A DNA stretch of 64,000 nt from JAQCEJ01 sp046160425. Lineage in GTDB: Bacteria; Planctomycetota; Planctomycetia; Planctomycetales; Planctomycetaceae. A program made the position numbers and the translations under genes. The stretch spans positions 1 through 64,000 of the forward strand of contig JBJXGP010000363.1 of the NCBI GenBank assembly GCA_046160425.1, given 5' to 3'. The notes beneath the pieces were generated by a model that made no database searches, was not told the origin of the DNA, and saw only the letters and a list, made by a program, of their open reading frames with translations. Shown in pieces: positions 27,103 through 34,881 of the stretch; position 1 is the first letter of the stretch, and each line of letters starts with the position of its first letter.

Positions 27103-28572
27103 ATGACCACCCAGATCCCTTTTAGTTCTCACGGTTCTACGCATCAACAGCATGCCTTCACGGGTTTGAACGCCCGCGAGCGTGAAGGGTTGGTGCTGCA
27201 TAGCCGTCGCAACATGCTCAAGGTCGGCATGGCGGGGCTGGCCGGTTTGACGCTGCCCGATTTACTCCGCCTCCGCGCCGAAGCGGCTCAATCGAATCGC
27301 CCGATGAACAGTCGCAAGAGCGTGGTCCTGCTCTGGATGGCGGGGGGACCGAGCCACATCGATACATGGGATCCCAAGCCCGAACGTCCCTACATCAATC
27401 GCGGACCGTTCGGCGTCGCACAGACGTCTCTCCCCGGCGTCATCATCAGCGAACATCTCCCCAAGCAAGCGGCGATGATGGACAAGTTCACGCTCATTCG
27501 CTCGGTCGATTGCCGTTTCAGCAATCACGAACCGAATACCGTGATGCAGACCGCGAACCTTGACGCCGAAGCGCGAACGAATCCCAAGGCGCGGATGTAT
27601 CCTTCCATCGCGTCGCTGGTGGCGAAATTCCGCGGGCCGAACGATCCTTCGATGCCGCCGTATGTTGCGTTTCAAAAATCCGCAGGGCATCTCGCATATG
27701 GCGGATATCTCGGCAAAGGTTACGACCCGTTTATCGCGAATATGGCGGTCGATCTCCCCGTTTATACCGACGTCGGCGTCGACACCGGCACGACCACCGG
27801 CGCATCGCTTTTCAATTTCGCACAGGGGCTGTCGCACGACCGCATCCAGAATCGTCAGACGCTGCTCAAGGACTTCGATCGCCTGCGCAGCGAGATCGAC
27901 GGCAGCGGGTCAATGGAATCGCTCGACACCTACAGCCAGCAGGCGGTCGACCTCGTCGTCGGGGGAAAAGCCCGCGATGCGTTCGATATCAGCCAGGAAT
28001 CGGACGAGACTCGCGCGAAATACGGCAAGCACCTCTGGCTGCAGCAATGTCTGCTGGCCCGACGTCTCGTCGAAGCGGGGACCAACTTCGTCACCATCGA
28101 TCTCAGTTATCACGCTGCATCGGGAACGTGGGATACCCACGGCGACAACATCCCCCCCTACGGCGGGATCAGAAACGGCCTCGGGCCGCTTCTGCCGTTG
28201 TTCGATCATCTGATCACGACTCTCGTCGGCGATCTCGATGAACGGGGGCTGCTGGATGAGTGCCTCGTCATCGCGATGGGTGAGTTCGGTCGATCTCCAA
28301 ACATGGGAACGCAAGACAGCGTCGACGGCCGCAATCACTGGCCGGTGGTCATGTCAATTGCATTGGCCGGCGGTGGTATGCGACACGGACAGGTGATCGG
28401 ATCCAGCGAATACGACGGAGGAACGATTGCATCACGACCGGTCACTCCGGGAGACCTCGCCGCCACGATCTATCGGCATATGGAAGTTCCCGTCGACGGT
28501 TTTTATCTCGATCCCCGCGGTCGCCCGAACCCGATCGTGAATCAAGGGCATCCGATTGCGGAGTTGTTCTGA
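27103..28572 (+). CDS. DUF1501 protein 2
   Basis: A 489-residue DUF1501 protein with a Tat-like signal (HSRRNMLKVGMAGLAGLTLP) after about 33 residues. Family motifs are WMAGGPSHIDTWDPKP, CLLARRLVEAG, AMGEFGRSPNMG and the C-terminal HPIAELF. GAGGTGACGCG precedes the ATG. It is of the longer DUF1501 subtype often encoded after a DUF1549/DUF1553 gene, but here it is preceded by 328 bp without a gene. Its last 127 bp recur as a fragment at 29440-29566. Confidence 0.9.
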   Translation: MTTQIPFSSHGSTHQQHAFTGLNAREREGLVLHSRRNMLKVGMAGLAGLTLPDLLRLRAEAAQSNRPMNSRKSVVLLWMAGGPSHIDTWDPKPERPYINRGPFGVAQTSLPGVIISEHLPKQAAMMDKFTLIRSVDCRFSNHEPNTVMQTANLDAEARTNPKARMYPSIASLVAKFRGPNDPSMPPYVAFQKSAGHLAYGGYLGKGYDPFIANMAVDLPVYTDVGVDTGTTTGASLFNFAQGLSHDRIQNRQTLLKDFDRLRSEIDGSGSMESLDTYSQQAVDLVVGGKARDAFDISQESDETRAKYGKHLWLQQCLLARRLVEAGTNFVTIDLSYHAASGTWDTHGDNIPPYGGIRNGLGPLLPLFDHLITTLVGDLDERGLLDECLVIAMGEFGRSPNMGTQDSVDGRNHWPVVMSIALAGGGMRHGQVIGSSEYDGGTIASRPVTPGDLAATIYRHMEVPVDGFYLDPRGRPNPIVNQGHPIAELF

Positions 28573-28599
28573 GAGTCTCTCTCGATAGGTTGTATTCGG

Positions 28600-28818
28600 A
28601 TGGAACATCCCATTATCCATTGTGATCCGGAGATTCAGGGAGGCGTTCCTGTTTTTTTTGGAACGCGCGTTCCCGTGAAGAACCTCTTCGATTATCTGGA
28701 ATCCGCGTACTCGCTCGAAGATTTTCTGACGGATTTTCCCGCCGTTACCCGTAGTCAAGCCATTGATGCTTTGGAATTGGCACGCGAGGCGTTGATTCCC
28801 CATGCGAATCTTGCTTGA
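28600..28818 (+). CDS. DUF433 antitoxin
   Basis: A 72-residue DUF433 protein, recognised by DPEIQGGVPVFFGTRVPVKN and the following helix-turn-helix. DUF433 proteins are thought to be antitoxins for PIN-like DUF5615 toxins. It overlaps the toxin gene by 17 bp. The pair lies 27 bp after the DUF1501 stop. Confidence 0.88.
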   Translation: MEHPIIHCDPEIQGGVPVFFGTRVPVKNLFDYLESAYSLEDFLTDFPAVTRSQAIDALELAREALIPHANLA

Positions 28819-29125
28819 CGAATCCTTGCCCCGTCGTTTAGGACGAGAATTACTTGGTCACGACGCGGTTACAGTCACCGAGCGAGGATGGTCTGGAACT
28901 AAAAATGGCGACCTATTACGTTTGGCTGCCAGTGAATTTGATGTCTTTCTCACAGCCGATCAGAATCTACAGTATCAGCAGAATTTGAGTACGTTGCCGT
29001 TGTCAATAATCGTTCTGATCGCTCCGGACAACAAACTTGAAACCCTGTGTCTTTTGGTCCCTGAGGTTCTTGATCACCTCGCGAATCTCCCATTGCGATC
29101 GCTTGTCAACGTCGGTAAACGATAG
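28802..29125 (+). CDS. DUF5615 PIN-like toxin
   Basis: A 107-residue protein with the DUF5615 start MRILLDESLPRRLGREL and the acidic motif VFLTADQNLQYQQN, both typical of this Mut7-C/PIN-related RNase fold. It is the probable toxin of the DUF433 pair, likely cleaving RNA. The 17-bp overlap implies coupled translation. The family is common in cyanobacteria and planctomycetes. Confidence 0.85.
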   Translation: MRILLDESLPRRLGRELLGHDAVTVTERGWSGTKNGDLLRLAASEFDVFLTADQNLQYQQNLSTLPLSIIVLIAPDNKLETLCLLVPEVLDHLANLPLRSLVNVGKR

Positions 29126-29161
29126 CAAGACCACTCCACTTAATTTATCAATTAACGTTCC

Positions 29162-29410
29162 GTGAATATTTCCCAATACAAGAATCAAACGATGGTTGCC
29201 AGATACACTGCGGTCATCCAACAGTATGGTGAGTGGTGGATCGGCTGGGTGGAAGAAGTATCGGGTGTCAATTCACAGGGTGCCTCTCGCGAAGAATTAC
29301 TCGATAATCTCCGCGACGCTCTGGATGAAGCGATTGAAATGAATCGGGTTGAAGCCCGCTCGGCGGCGGCAAAAGCCGGTGCATTCGAGGAAGTTGAGTT
29401 GGTGCCGTAA
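29162..29410 (+). CDS. HicB-like protein without HicA partner
   Basis: An 82-residue HicB-family protein from a GTG; an ATG at 29192 would give 72 residues and fits the family start (ARYTAVIQQYGEWWIGWVEE) better. The motif GVNSQGASREELLDNLRDAL is the HicB partial RNase-H-like fold. HicB normally neutralises the small dsRBD-type toxin HicA; no HicA gene is adjacent, and the sequence that follows is a broken DUF1501 tail. It may be an orphan, or act on a distant toxin. Confidence 0.78.
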   Translation: MNISQYKNQTMVARYTAVIQQYGEWWIGWVEEVSGVNSQGASREELLDNLRDALDEAIEMNRVEARSAAAKAGAFEEVELVP

Positions 29411-29439
29411 ATCGACGCGACTTGATTCGCGACAGGTCA

Positions 29440-29566
29440 TCCGGGAGACCTCGCCGCCACGATCTATCGGCATATGGAAGTTCCGGTCGACGGCTACTAC
29501 GTCGACCCCCGCGGCCGCCCGGTCCCAATCGTGAACCAGGGGCATCCGATTGTGGAGTTGTTCTGA
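29440..29566 (+). pseudogene. Duplicated 3' end of a DUF1501 gene
   Basis: These 127 bases match 28446-28572 with about 14 differences and no gaps; the first 45 are identical. It encodes the DUF1501 end (PGDLAATIYRHMEVPVDG, then HPIVELF and stop). Many differences are silent or conservative, so this is the tail of a diverged paralogue, not a fresh copy. Upstream homology fades within about 20 bp with a one-base gap, so no reading frame joins it. The toxin-antitoxin and HicB-like genes lie between the two copies. Confidence 0.85.
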
Positions 29567-29579
29567 AGGGGACTCAACG

Positions 29580-29828
29580 ATGTCATTGGCAAACTCGGTC
29601 ATGAAGGGAGTGATACACGGCAATGTGGTCACACTCGACGAGGACGCTGGCCTGCCGGACGGGCAAGAAGTCAATGTGACGCTTCAGCCTATGGCGAAAG
29701 CGGAATCTCGCCTCTCCGGGGAAGGACTGCGACAGTCGTTCGGGGCATGGGAGGAGGACTCCGGCGAGGTTAGATCGGTATTTGGAGTGGAATCGCCAGC
29801 AGCGAAAGCTGGGGCGCCCGGGGATTGA
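29580..29828 (+). CDS. Small antitoxin-like protein
   Basis: An 82-residue protein with a strong AAGGGG site before the ATG. The N-terminal half (VMKGVIHGNVVTLDEDAGLP, then DGQEVNVTLQP) matches the small beta-strand family of presumed antitoxins found before VapC-type genes. The C-terminal half is a charged, probably helical toxin-binding part. Three bases after its stop, a GTG begins MSYLL and then breaks (see next entry), so it appears to be an orphan of a PIN toxin pair. Confidence 0.6.
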   Translation: MSLANSVMKGVIHGNVVTLDEDAGLPDGQEVNVTLQPMAKAESRLSGEGLRQSFGAWEEDSGEVRSVFGVESPAAKAGAPGD

Positions 29829-29831
29829 AGC

Positions 29832-29884
29832 GTGAGCTACTTGCTCACCCGCCGTCGTGAACGGACTCAAGCAGGAAAATTTAG
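29832..29884 (+). pseudogene. Truncated VapC/PIN toxin start
   Basis: GTG AGC TAC TTG CTC reads (M)SYLL, the usual first residues of VapC toxins (MSYLLDTN...), at the expected distance after an antitoxin. The next codons give TRRRERTQAG instead of the Asp-containing motif, and a frame that runs on into antisense of the nuclease gene. I read this as a toxin cut off after five codons, next to the end of the convergent gene. Short match, so only moderate support. Confidence 0.35.
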
Positions 29885-31489
29885 TCAATTCACCGCGTGT
29901 ATGATGTTCACATATCCTTCGGCGCTCAGCATTTCACTGGCCTCTTCAAACGCTTTGTCCCAAGAAAAAACTTTCGCTTGCTGCCGGTTCACGCAGATCG
30001 ATTTCACAGTTCGAATATCTTCGACGTCAATTCTGAGCCGAATTTCGTCATTAAGTCGCTCGATGATTTCCGCGTTGCCGCGAACACAGACGAGTTCGCC
30101 ATAATACAATGGGCCAATCGGAATAAAGTAAGGTGAAAGCATCGTTGCAGGCAATTTGAGATCCAGACCTTTCTTCGGCACTCGAACTTCAGCTCGTAGA
30201 TCTTCACAAGGGATCTGACGTCGTGCTGCCATCAGCAATTGCGCAGCGGGGCCATATCGCCTGATGTCAGCGATTGAAACCTCGATCGCATCGTCTACTC
30301 CAACCTCCTTACCGAAATCGGCAAAATCGCAACCCAACCGAAGGAGCCGATGCACATCGGGATGGAGTCCAGTAAGAGGGCCGATGGTGCCGAGTGAAGC
30401 GTGTATGTTATTGAACTGCACTTCAATAGATGAAGCGTCGGTTTGAGCTTCAGTGAGAATTCGGACAAATGCAAAAGATAAGCGAAGTTCACCGACAGTC
30501 AGCGTACGTTCATCCGAAAGATTGCGAAGTGTCAATCGTGCGTCTTTCCCACGTCCCTCGAGGACTAAATCAATGAGGTCCGACTCAAAGCGAATTATTT
30601 CGAACTCTTCTGGAAGCATCGGAAAGGCACTTGCCGAATATCGCATTCTTACTCGTAATGCAACGGCTTTACCTTGAGCCGAGTCGTTGACGATCAGCGT
30701 GGCGGCATTTTGATCTTTCGAGGGACCAATGCTCACCTTTGCGGAATCACCCAAATTAAAACGTGCATCGTCGATTTCGATTCCAAATCGTGTGGTTGTG
30801 CCACGAACGTTGAATACCTCAACAGATTTATCCAAGCCAACTGCTGCGCGAGCAATCTTGCGGTAAAGTTCGTCGCGGGTCGCCGCTTGAAAAGTGAATT
30901 TAACGTGCTGTGTCGCGTCCTCCATCCCTGCGAGTTCAAACCATTTATGTTTTTGCTTTGCGTACTCCAGAGCATCATCGCCAACGCATCGATAGATGTG
31001 GGTTTTCAAAGACTCTGGATAAGGTGGAGTCAGCAGAACTCCGTCGCCATTCTTGATCGAAAGGGTACATTTGTTTAACGCCTTGTTTCCGCGCCGGTTT
31101 AATTCGAAAAGTCGCTTGAGAATGCGTTCGGTTAAGGCTGCGTCGACATGGATCAGGTGAACCTGTTTAGGATCACACGTCGAGGGGTCCAAATCTAGAA
31201 AAAGGAAGAACCATGGAAAAACACTTTCAACTGCTTTCTTACAATTGCTCAGCTTTATCGTATGAGACCTCACGGACTTGGTCGTAGACTTCACTTGAAT
31301 TTTTGTCTCAAACTGTTTGACGATTTCACCAAACTCTCCGACCTTGCCGTCTTGTCGTGAAAACTCAAACTGATGATCCCAGCCGTCTCGGTCTCGCTTC
31401 ACAGGCGTAACCGTGAAGCCGGCAATTGTCCCCCACGATTCTACGACACTTTCGGCGGAGTCGGATGATCTCGACAAGTATTCCTCCAT
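29885..31489 (-). CDS. Candidate DUF4365-like PD-(D/E)xK nuclease-domain protein
   Basis: A 534-residue protein of unrecognised full-length family. The N-terminal ~110 residues resemble the DUF4365/PD-(D/E)xK fold: a helix with E13/E17, then D35-G-W-D38, then KIQVKST (Q65-V-K67), which is the D...(E/Q)xK arrangement of restriction-type nucleases. The remaining ~420 residues are mixed alpha/beta with no signal peptide or membrane helix, and no motif I know. Sampled lines have about 37-48% GC, lower than the neighbouring DUF1501 gene (about 55% in a sampled line), which suggests acquisition. It stands alone beside toxin-antitoxin remnants. A GTG one codon upstream is an alternative start. A defence role is inference. 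Confidence 0.55.
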   Translation of the reverse strand: MEEYLSRSSDSAESVVESWGTIAGFTVTPVKRDRDGWDHQFEFSRQDGKVGEFGEIVKQFETKIQVKSTTKSVRSHTIKLSNCKKAVESVFPWFFLFLDLDPSTCDPKQVHLIHVDAALTERILKRLFELNRRGNKALNKCTLSIKNGDGVLLTPPYPESLKTHIYRCVGDDALEYAKQKHKWFELAGMEDATQHVKFTFQAATRDELYRKIARAAVGLDKSVEVFNVRGTTTRFGIEIDDARFNLGDSAKVSIGPSKDQNAATLIVNDSAQGKAVALRVRMRYSASAFPMLPEEFEIIRFESDLIDLVLEGRGKDARLTLRNLSDERTLTVGELRLSFAFVRILTEAQTDASSIEVQFNNIHASLGTIGPLTGLHPDVHRLLRLGCDFADFGKEVGVDDAIEVSIADIRRYGPAAQLLMAARRQIPCEDLRAEVRVPKKGLDLKLPATMLSPYFIPIGPLYYGELVCVRGNAEIIERLNDEIRLRIDVEDIRTVKSICVNRQQAKVFSWDKAFEEASEMLSAEGYVNIIHAVN

Positions 31490-31654
31490 CACCTTCAGGC
31501 CTTAGACCTACTTCGCAAAAACATCTTCTCACAACGGGTTAGCTGGCCAAGTGGAACACACACTCAAGGAACAAATGCCGTTTTACCAGTCAGGGTTGCA
31601 ACGCTTCAAGTCTTTTCGCGAGCGCCGGGGTTTGAATGAACGAGAAATTTAGGA

Positions 31655-31675
31655 CGGCGGGGATAAACCCCGCCG
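31655..31675. terminator. CGGCGGGG-ATAAA-CCCCGCCG hairpin
   Basis: A perfect 8-bp stem with an ATAAA loop lies just beyond the third DUF1501 stop (minus strand). No U-run follows. The same loop and layout occur at 35859-35879 with a different stem, so it looks like a dispersed hairpin repeat that may end transcripts. Confidence 0.5.
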
Positions 31676-31689
31676 CTCGGGCGCGAATC

Positions 31690-33123
31690 TCACCCCAACA
31701 CGCCCCACACAGGCTCGCCGGTAGTCAGCAGATACGGCCGGCCTTCGTTGTCGTGGAGTTCGGTGCGGGGGTCGATTCCCAGGAGATGGTAGATCGTCGC
31801 CGAGAGATCGGCGGGGGTCACTGGATCGCGGAGCGGATATGCCGCCTCTTTGTCGGAAGCGCCGTATACCGCGCCGCCGGGGAGGCCCGCTCCCGCCAAA
31901 ATAACAGTGTTGCACGGAGCCCAGTGATCGCGGCCGGCGTTGCTGTTGATCTTCGGGGTGCGGCCAAATTCGCCCATCCAGACGATGAGCGTGTCATCCC
32001 ACATGCCGCGCGACTGCAAGTCGTCGATCAATGCCGAAAAGCCGCGATCCAGATTCGGCAGCAGCTTTTCCTTGAGATCCTTGAAGTTGTTCGCGTGCGT
32101 ATCCCAATACGCGTCGTCTCGCTCCCAGTTGACCGTGACGAGCGAGACCCCGGCTTCCAGCAATCGCCTCGCGAGCAGGCATCCCTGACCGAACGGCGTG
32201 CGTCCGAAATTGTCGCGGAGTGTTTCCGATTCCGCCGAGAGATCGAAGGCGCGGCTGACGGATGACGACGTCAACAGATCGAATGCCTGATCGTATTGCG
32301 TCCGCAGATCGACGACGTGCGATTCGTTTTGCACACGGACAAAATCGAGTTCCATCCGCCGCAATAACTCGCGGCGGTCGAGCAGTCGTTCCAGACGGTC
32401 TTGCCGCGAGAACGGGGCGAAATCGATCTTGTGCGGGGCATCGGAGACGAACAGCGGATCGTAACGGGTGCCGAGATATCCGCCGAAAAAACCGGGGAAG
32501 ATATGATTGTTCGCCGAGACCTGATTCGCCGGCGCATTGAGACTGACGGCGTGCGGAAGCCCCACAAGTTTCGCCGCTCTTTCGTCGCGCGATTCAGAGT
32601 CTGCACGATCGATTTGCTGATTCGCCTCGTGAAGGTAATTCACGACCGAACCGAAGCAGGGGGTATCGTCTGGCGAGTTTTGCGGATTGGTCGCCGGTCG
32701 GCGATGCCGCACTCCGGTGAGCATCGCGTGCATAGCGACGGTGTGCGTGTTGTCGGGATGCGTCACCGAACGGAGTTGACAGAGGTGCTGAGTGCGTTGC
32801 GAGAGCATCGGCAGATGTTCGCAGACCTGCATGCCGGGGGTGGCCGATGCGATCGGCGAGAACTCCCCACGAATTTCGACGGGTGAAGCGGGTTTCAAAT
32901 CCCAGGTGTCCTGATGGGCGGGGGCACCGAACATGAAGAGCACGATGCAACGTTTAGCCCGGCCGAATGACGAACCGTGAGCTGCGCGGAGATCCGGCTC
33001 ACCGAGAACTCGGCCGACATGCAAATCGGGGAGGGTCAGACCGATTCCGCCCAGTCCGCCGATGGCGAGCCAATCCCGGCGGGAGAGTTGCCAACGGCTC
33101 GGTGTGCGATGAATGCGATTCAT
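31690..33123 (-). CDS. DUF1501 protein 3, Tat-exported
   Basis: A 477-residue DUF1501 protein. The ATG at 33121-33123 opens a Tat signal (QLSRRDWLAIGGLGGIGLTLP). Family motifs include FMFGAPAHQDTWDLKP, CLLARRLLEAGVSLVTVNW, WMGEFGRTPKI and a C-terminal WGVLG. The Ala in GAPAHQD (others have GGPSHID) marks it as a different subtype from the two plus-strand copies. An upstream in-frame extension to 33192 has no better start. It is transcribed towards the nuclease gene. Confidence 0.9.
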   Translation of the reverse strand: MNRIHRTPSRWQLSRRDWLAIGGLGGIGLTLPDLHVGRVLGEPDLRAAHGSSFGRAKRCIVLFMFGAPAHQDTWDLKPASPVEIRGEFSPIASATPGMQVCEHLPMLSQRTQHLCQLRSVTHPDNTHTVAMHAMLTGVRHRRPATNPQNSPDDTPCFGSVVNYLHEANQQIDRADSESRDERAAKLVGLPHAVSLNAPANQVSANNHIFPGFFGGYLGTRYDPLFVSDAPHKIDFAPFSRQDRLERLLDRRELLRRMELDFVRVQNESHVVDLRTQYDQAFDLLTSSSVSRAFDLSAESETLRDNFGRTPFGQGCLLARRLLEAGVSLVTVNWERDDAYWDTHANNFKDLKEKLLPNLDRGFSALIDDLQSRGMWDDTLIVWMGEFGRTPKINSNAGRDHWAPCNTVILAGAGLPGGAVYGASDKEAAYPLRDPVTPADLSATIYHLLGIDPRTELHDNEGRPYLLTTGEPVWGVLG

Positions 33124-33477
33124 GGGGAGAATCGATCCTGGGAAATCGTAAGACGGTTGATACGTGCCGATTCGTGGATAAGATGACTGCAATGCCAGTC
33201 TATCCCACCAATTCAGGGATTGTCGAGTCCGAAGATCGCTTCCGGGGGAAGTAACGGGGAGAATGCGAAAAATTCAGCAGAAGTACCGAACTGGCATCCA
33301 TCGGTTGCTTGACAGTGATTTTCCGGTTCGCGTACCATGCACGGTCTTCATTGGTCGCGACATTACCGATCGCGGGGCATGCAGTTGCAATGAAGCATCA
33401 GGAGCCGGGTCAGTACCACATGGCAAGCAGGCTCCGAACATGAAACGTTAAGCCTATTTAGAACGAATGGTTGGATC
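33124..33477. other. Divergent region DUF1501-3 / rpmF
   Basis: A 354-bp gap between divergent genes. It contains the promoter candidate at 33308-33337 for the rpmF-plsX genes. The DUF177 (yceD) gene that often precedes rpmF is not seen. No other gene or repeat was recognised. Confidence 0.55.
33308..33337 (+). promoter_or_regulatory. Sigma-70-like promoter for rpmF-plsX
   Basis: A consensus -35 TTGACA (33308-33313), an 18-bp spacer and TACCAT (33332-33337, four of six bases) lie 140 bp before rpmF. This is the best promoter-like match in the gap; the long leader that would result is unexplained. Confidence 0.45.
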
Positions 33478-33657
33478 ATGGCAGTCCCTAAGCGTAGAAG
33501 CTCAAAATCAAAAATTCGTCAACGCAGAAGTCATAATGCGATAAAACCTCAACAACTCGCGCACTGTCCACAATGCGGGACGACGGTACCCTCACACATC
33601 GTCTGCCCGAATTGTGGTTACTATCAGGGCCGGACGGTTGTCGAAACTGAGGATTAA
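33478..33657 (+). CDS. rpmF: 50S ribosomal protein bL32
   Basis: A 59-residue gene from the ATG at 33478 to TAA at 33655-33657. The product starts MAVPKRRSSKSKIRQRRSHN and has the zinc-ribbon pairs CPQCG and CPNCG of bL32. It ends 5 bp before plsX, the common rpmF-plsX arrangement linking ribosome and phospholipid synthesis. All four zinc-ligand cysteines are present. Confidence 0.96.
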   Translation: MAVPKRRSSKSKIRQRRSHNAIKPQQLAHCPQCGTTVPSHIVCPNCGYYQGRTVVETED

Positions 33658-33662
33658 CCTTC

Positions 33663-34685
33663 ATGCGCATCGCTCTCGACGCGATGGGGGGTGACTTCGC
33701 TCCTGCCCCCAATGTTCACGGCGCAATCGCCGCTCTGAAATCTCAGCCGGAACTGGAAGTGCTCCTGGTCGGCGACGTCGCCGCACTCGAACCGCTGCTT
33801 TCGGAAAGCGGATACTCCGGCGAGCGTTTGGCCGTTCATCCCGCCGAAGGTTTCGTCGGGATGGAAGAAAAGCCGACGGAAGCTCTCCGTAGAAAACCCA
33901 ACAGTTCGATTTCCGTCTGCTGGAAATTGATGGCGAGCCGCGACGTCGACGCGGTCGTCAGCGCGGGAAACACCGGTGCGGTCGTCGCCGCGGGATTGAG
34001 AACGCGGTTGTTTCTTCCCGGAGTCAAGCGTCCCGGTATCGCAGTCGCCTTGCCGACGCTGCGCGGCCGCACGCTGCTGCTGGACGTCGGGGCCAATCCC
34101 GCCGCACGTCCGGAACATCTCTATCAATACGGCATCATGGGGCAGATATTCGCCCGTGAGATCATGGGAATTCCCGAACCTCGCGTCGGCCTGATGAACA
34201 TCGGCAGCGAGGACGGAAAAGGGAACGATCTGTATCGCGAAACGCACAGCTTTCTGGTTTCGAGCTCGCTGAAAGATTGTTACATCGGCAATGTCGAAGG
34301 CCGTGGACTGTATCAGGGCGAAGCCGACGTCGTGATCTGCGAGGGTTTCGTGGGGAATGTCGTTCTCAAGGTCAGCGAAGGAATGGCCGACTTCATGATG
34401 AAAGCGATCGCCCATTCGGTGATCGGCGCGCTGGATCAGGAACGCGATCAAGCGCATACCGCGCTCAAGAAGCTGGCCAAGAGTTACGAATATCACGAAG
34501 AAGGGGGTGCGCCCCTCCTTGGTATCGACGGAGTCTGCATGATCTGTCACGGCTCGAGCAATGCCCGCTCGATCGAAAATGCCCTGAAACGTGCGATGGC
34601 GTTCAAAGATAGTGGGCTGAATGCGCTCATCACAGCATCGCTGACCGAGGCCGCGGACGGCGAGATGACGGTCCGCAGCGCCTGA
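33663..34685 (+). CDS. plsX: Phosphate acyltransferase PlsX
   Basis: A 340-residue PlsX, which makes acyl-phosphate from acyl-ACP for phospholipid synthesis. It starts MRIALDAMGGDFAPAPNVHG (the family start), followed by SAGNTGAVVAAGL, LLLDVGANP, NIGSEDGKGN and CEGFVGNVVLK. Length is normal. It follows rpmF by 5 bp and is followed by a 196-bp gap with its own promoter before fabD, so the two halves of the fatty-acid locus can be regulated apart. Confidence 0.96.
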   Translation: MRIALDAMGGDFAPAPNVHGAIAALKSQPELEVLLVGDVAALEPLLSESGYSGERLAVHPAEGFVGMEEKPTEALRRKPNSSISVCWKLMASRDVDAVVSAGNTGAVVAAGLRTRLFLPGVKRPGIAVALPTLRGRTLLLDVGANPAARPEHLYQYGIMGQIFAREIMGIPEPRVGLMNIGSEDGKGNDLYRETHSFLVSSSLKDCYIGNVEGRGLYQGEADVVICEGFVGNVVLKVSEGMADFMMKAIAHSVIGALDQERDQAHTALKKLAKSYEYHEEGGAPLLGIDGVCMICHGSSNARSIENALKRAMAFKDSGLNALITASLTEAADGEMTVRSA

Positions 34686-34769
34686 CGGACGGTTCCTCTC
34701 GTGCGTTCCGATTGATTCGTGTGCGAATCGCGAAATTCCAATATCCTGTTGGCACTGCATGTCTCTGTT

Positions 34770-34798
34770 TTGACAGCAACAGGCCGGATGGATATCTT
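34770..34798 (+). promoter_or_regulatory. Sigma-70-like promoter for fabD
   Basis: TTGACA (34770-34775), a 17-bp spacer and TATCTT (34793-34798) lie 84 bp before the fabD GTG. The exact -35, optimal spacing and four-of-six -10 make this the strongest promoter candidate in the window. Confidence 0.55.
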
Positions 34799-34881
34799 TT
34801 CCACTGGGAAGTTTTCTCAACCGGTCGATTTCACCTCCGGTAAAAACATTCGCGATCAGATTGTTCATATTGAGGTCATCT

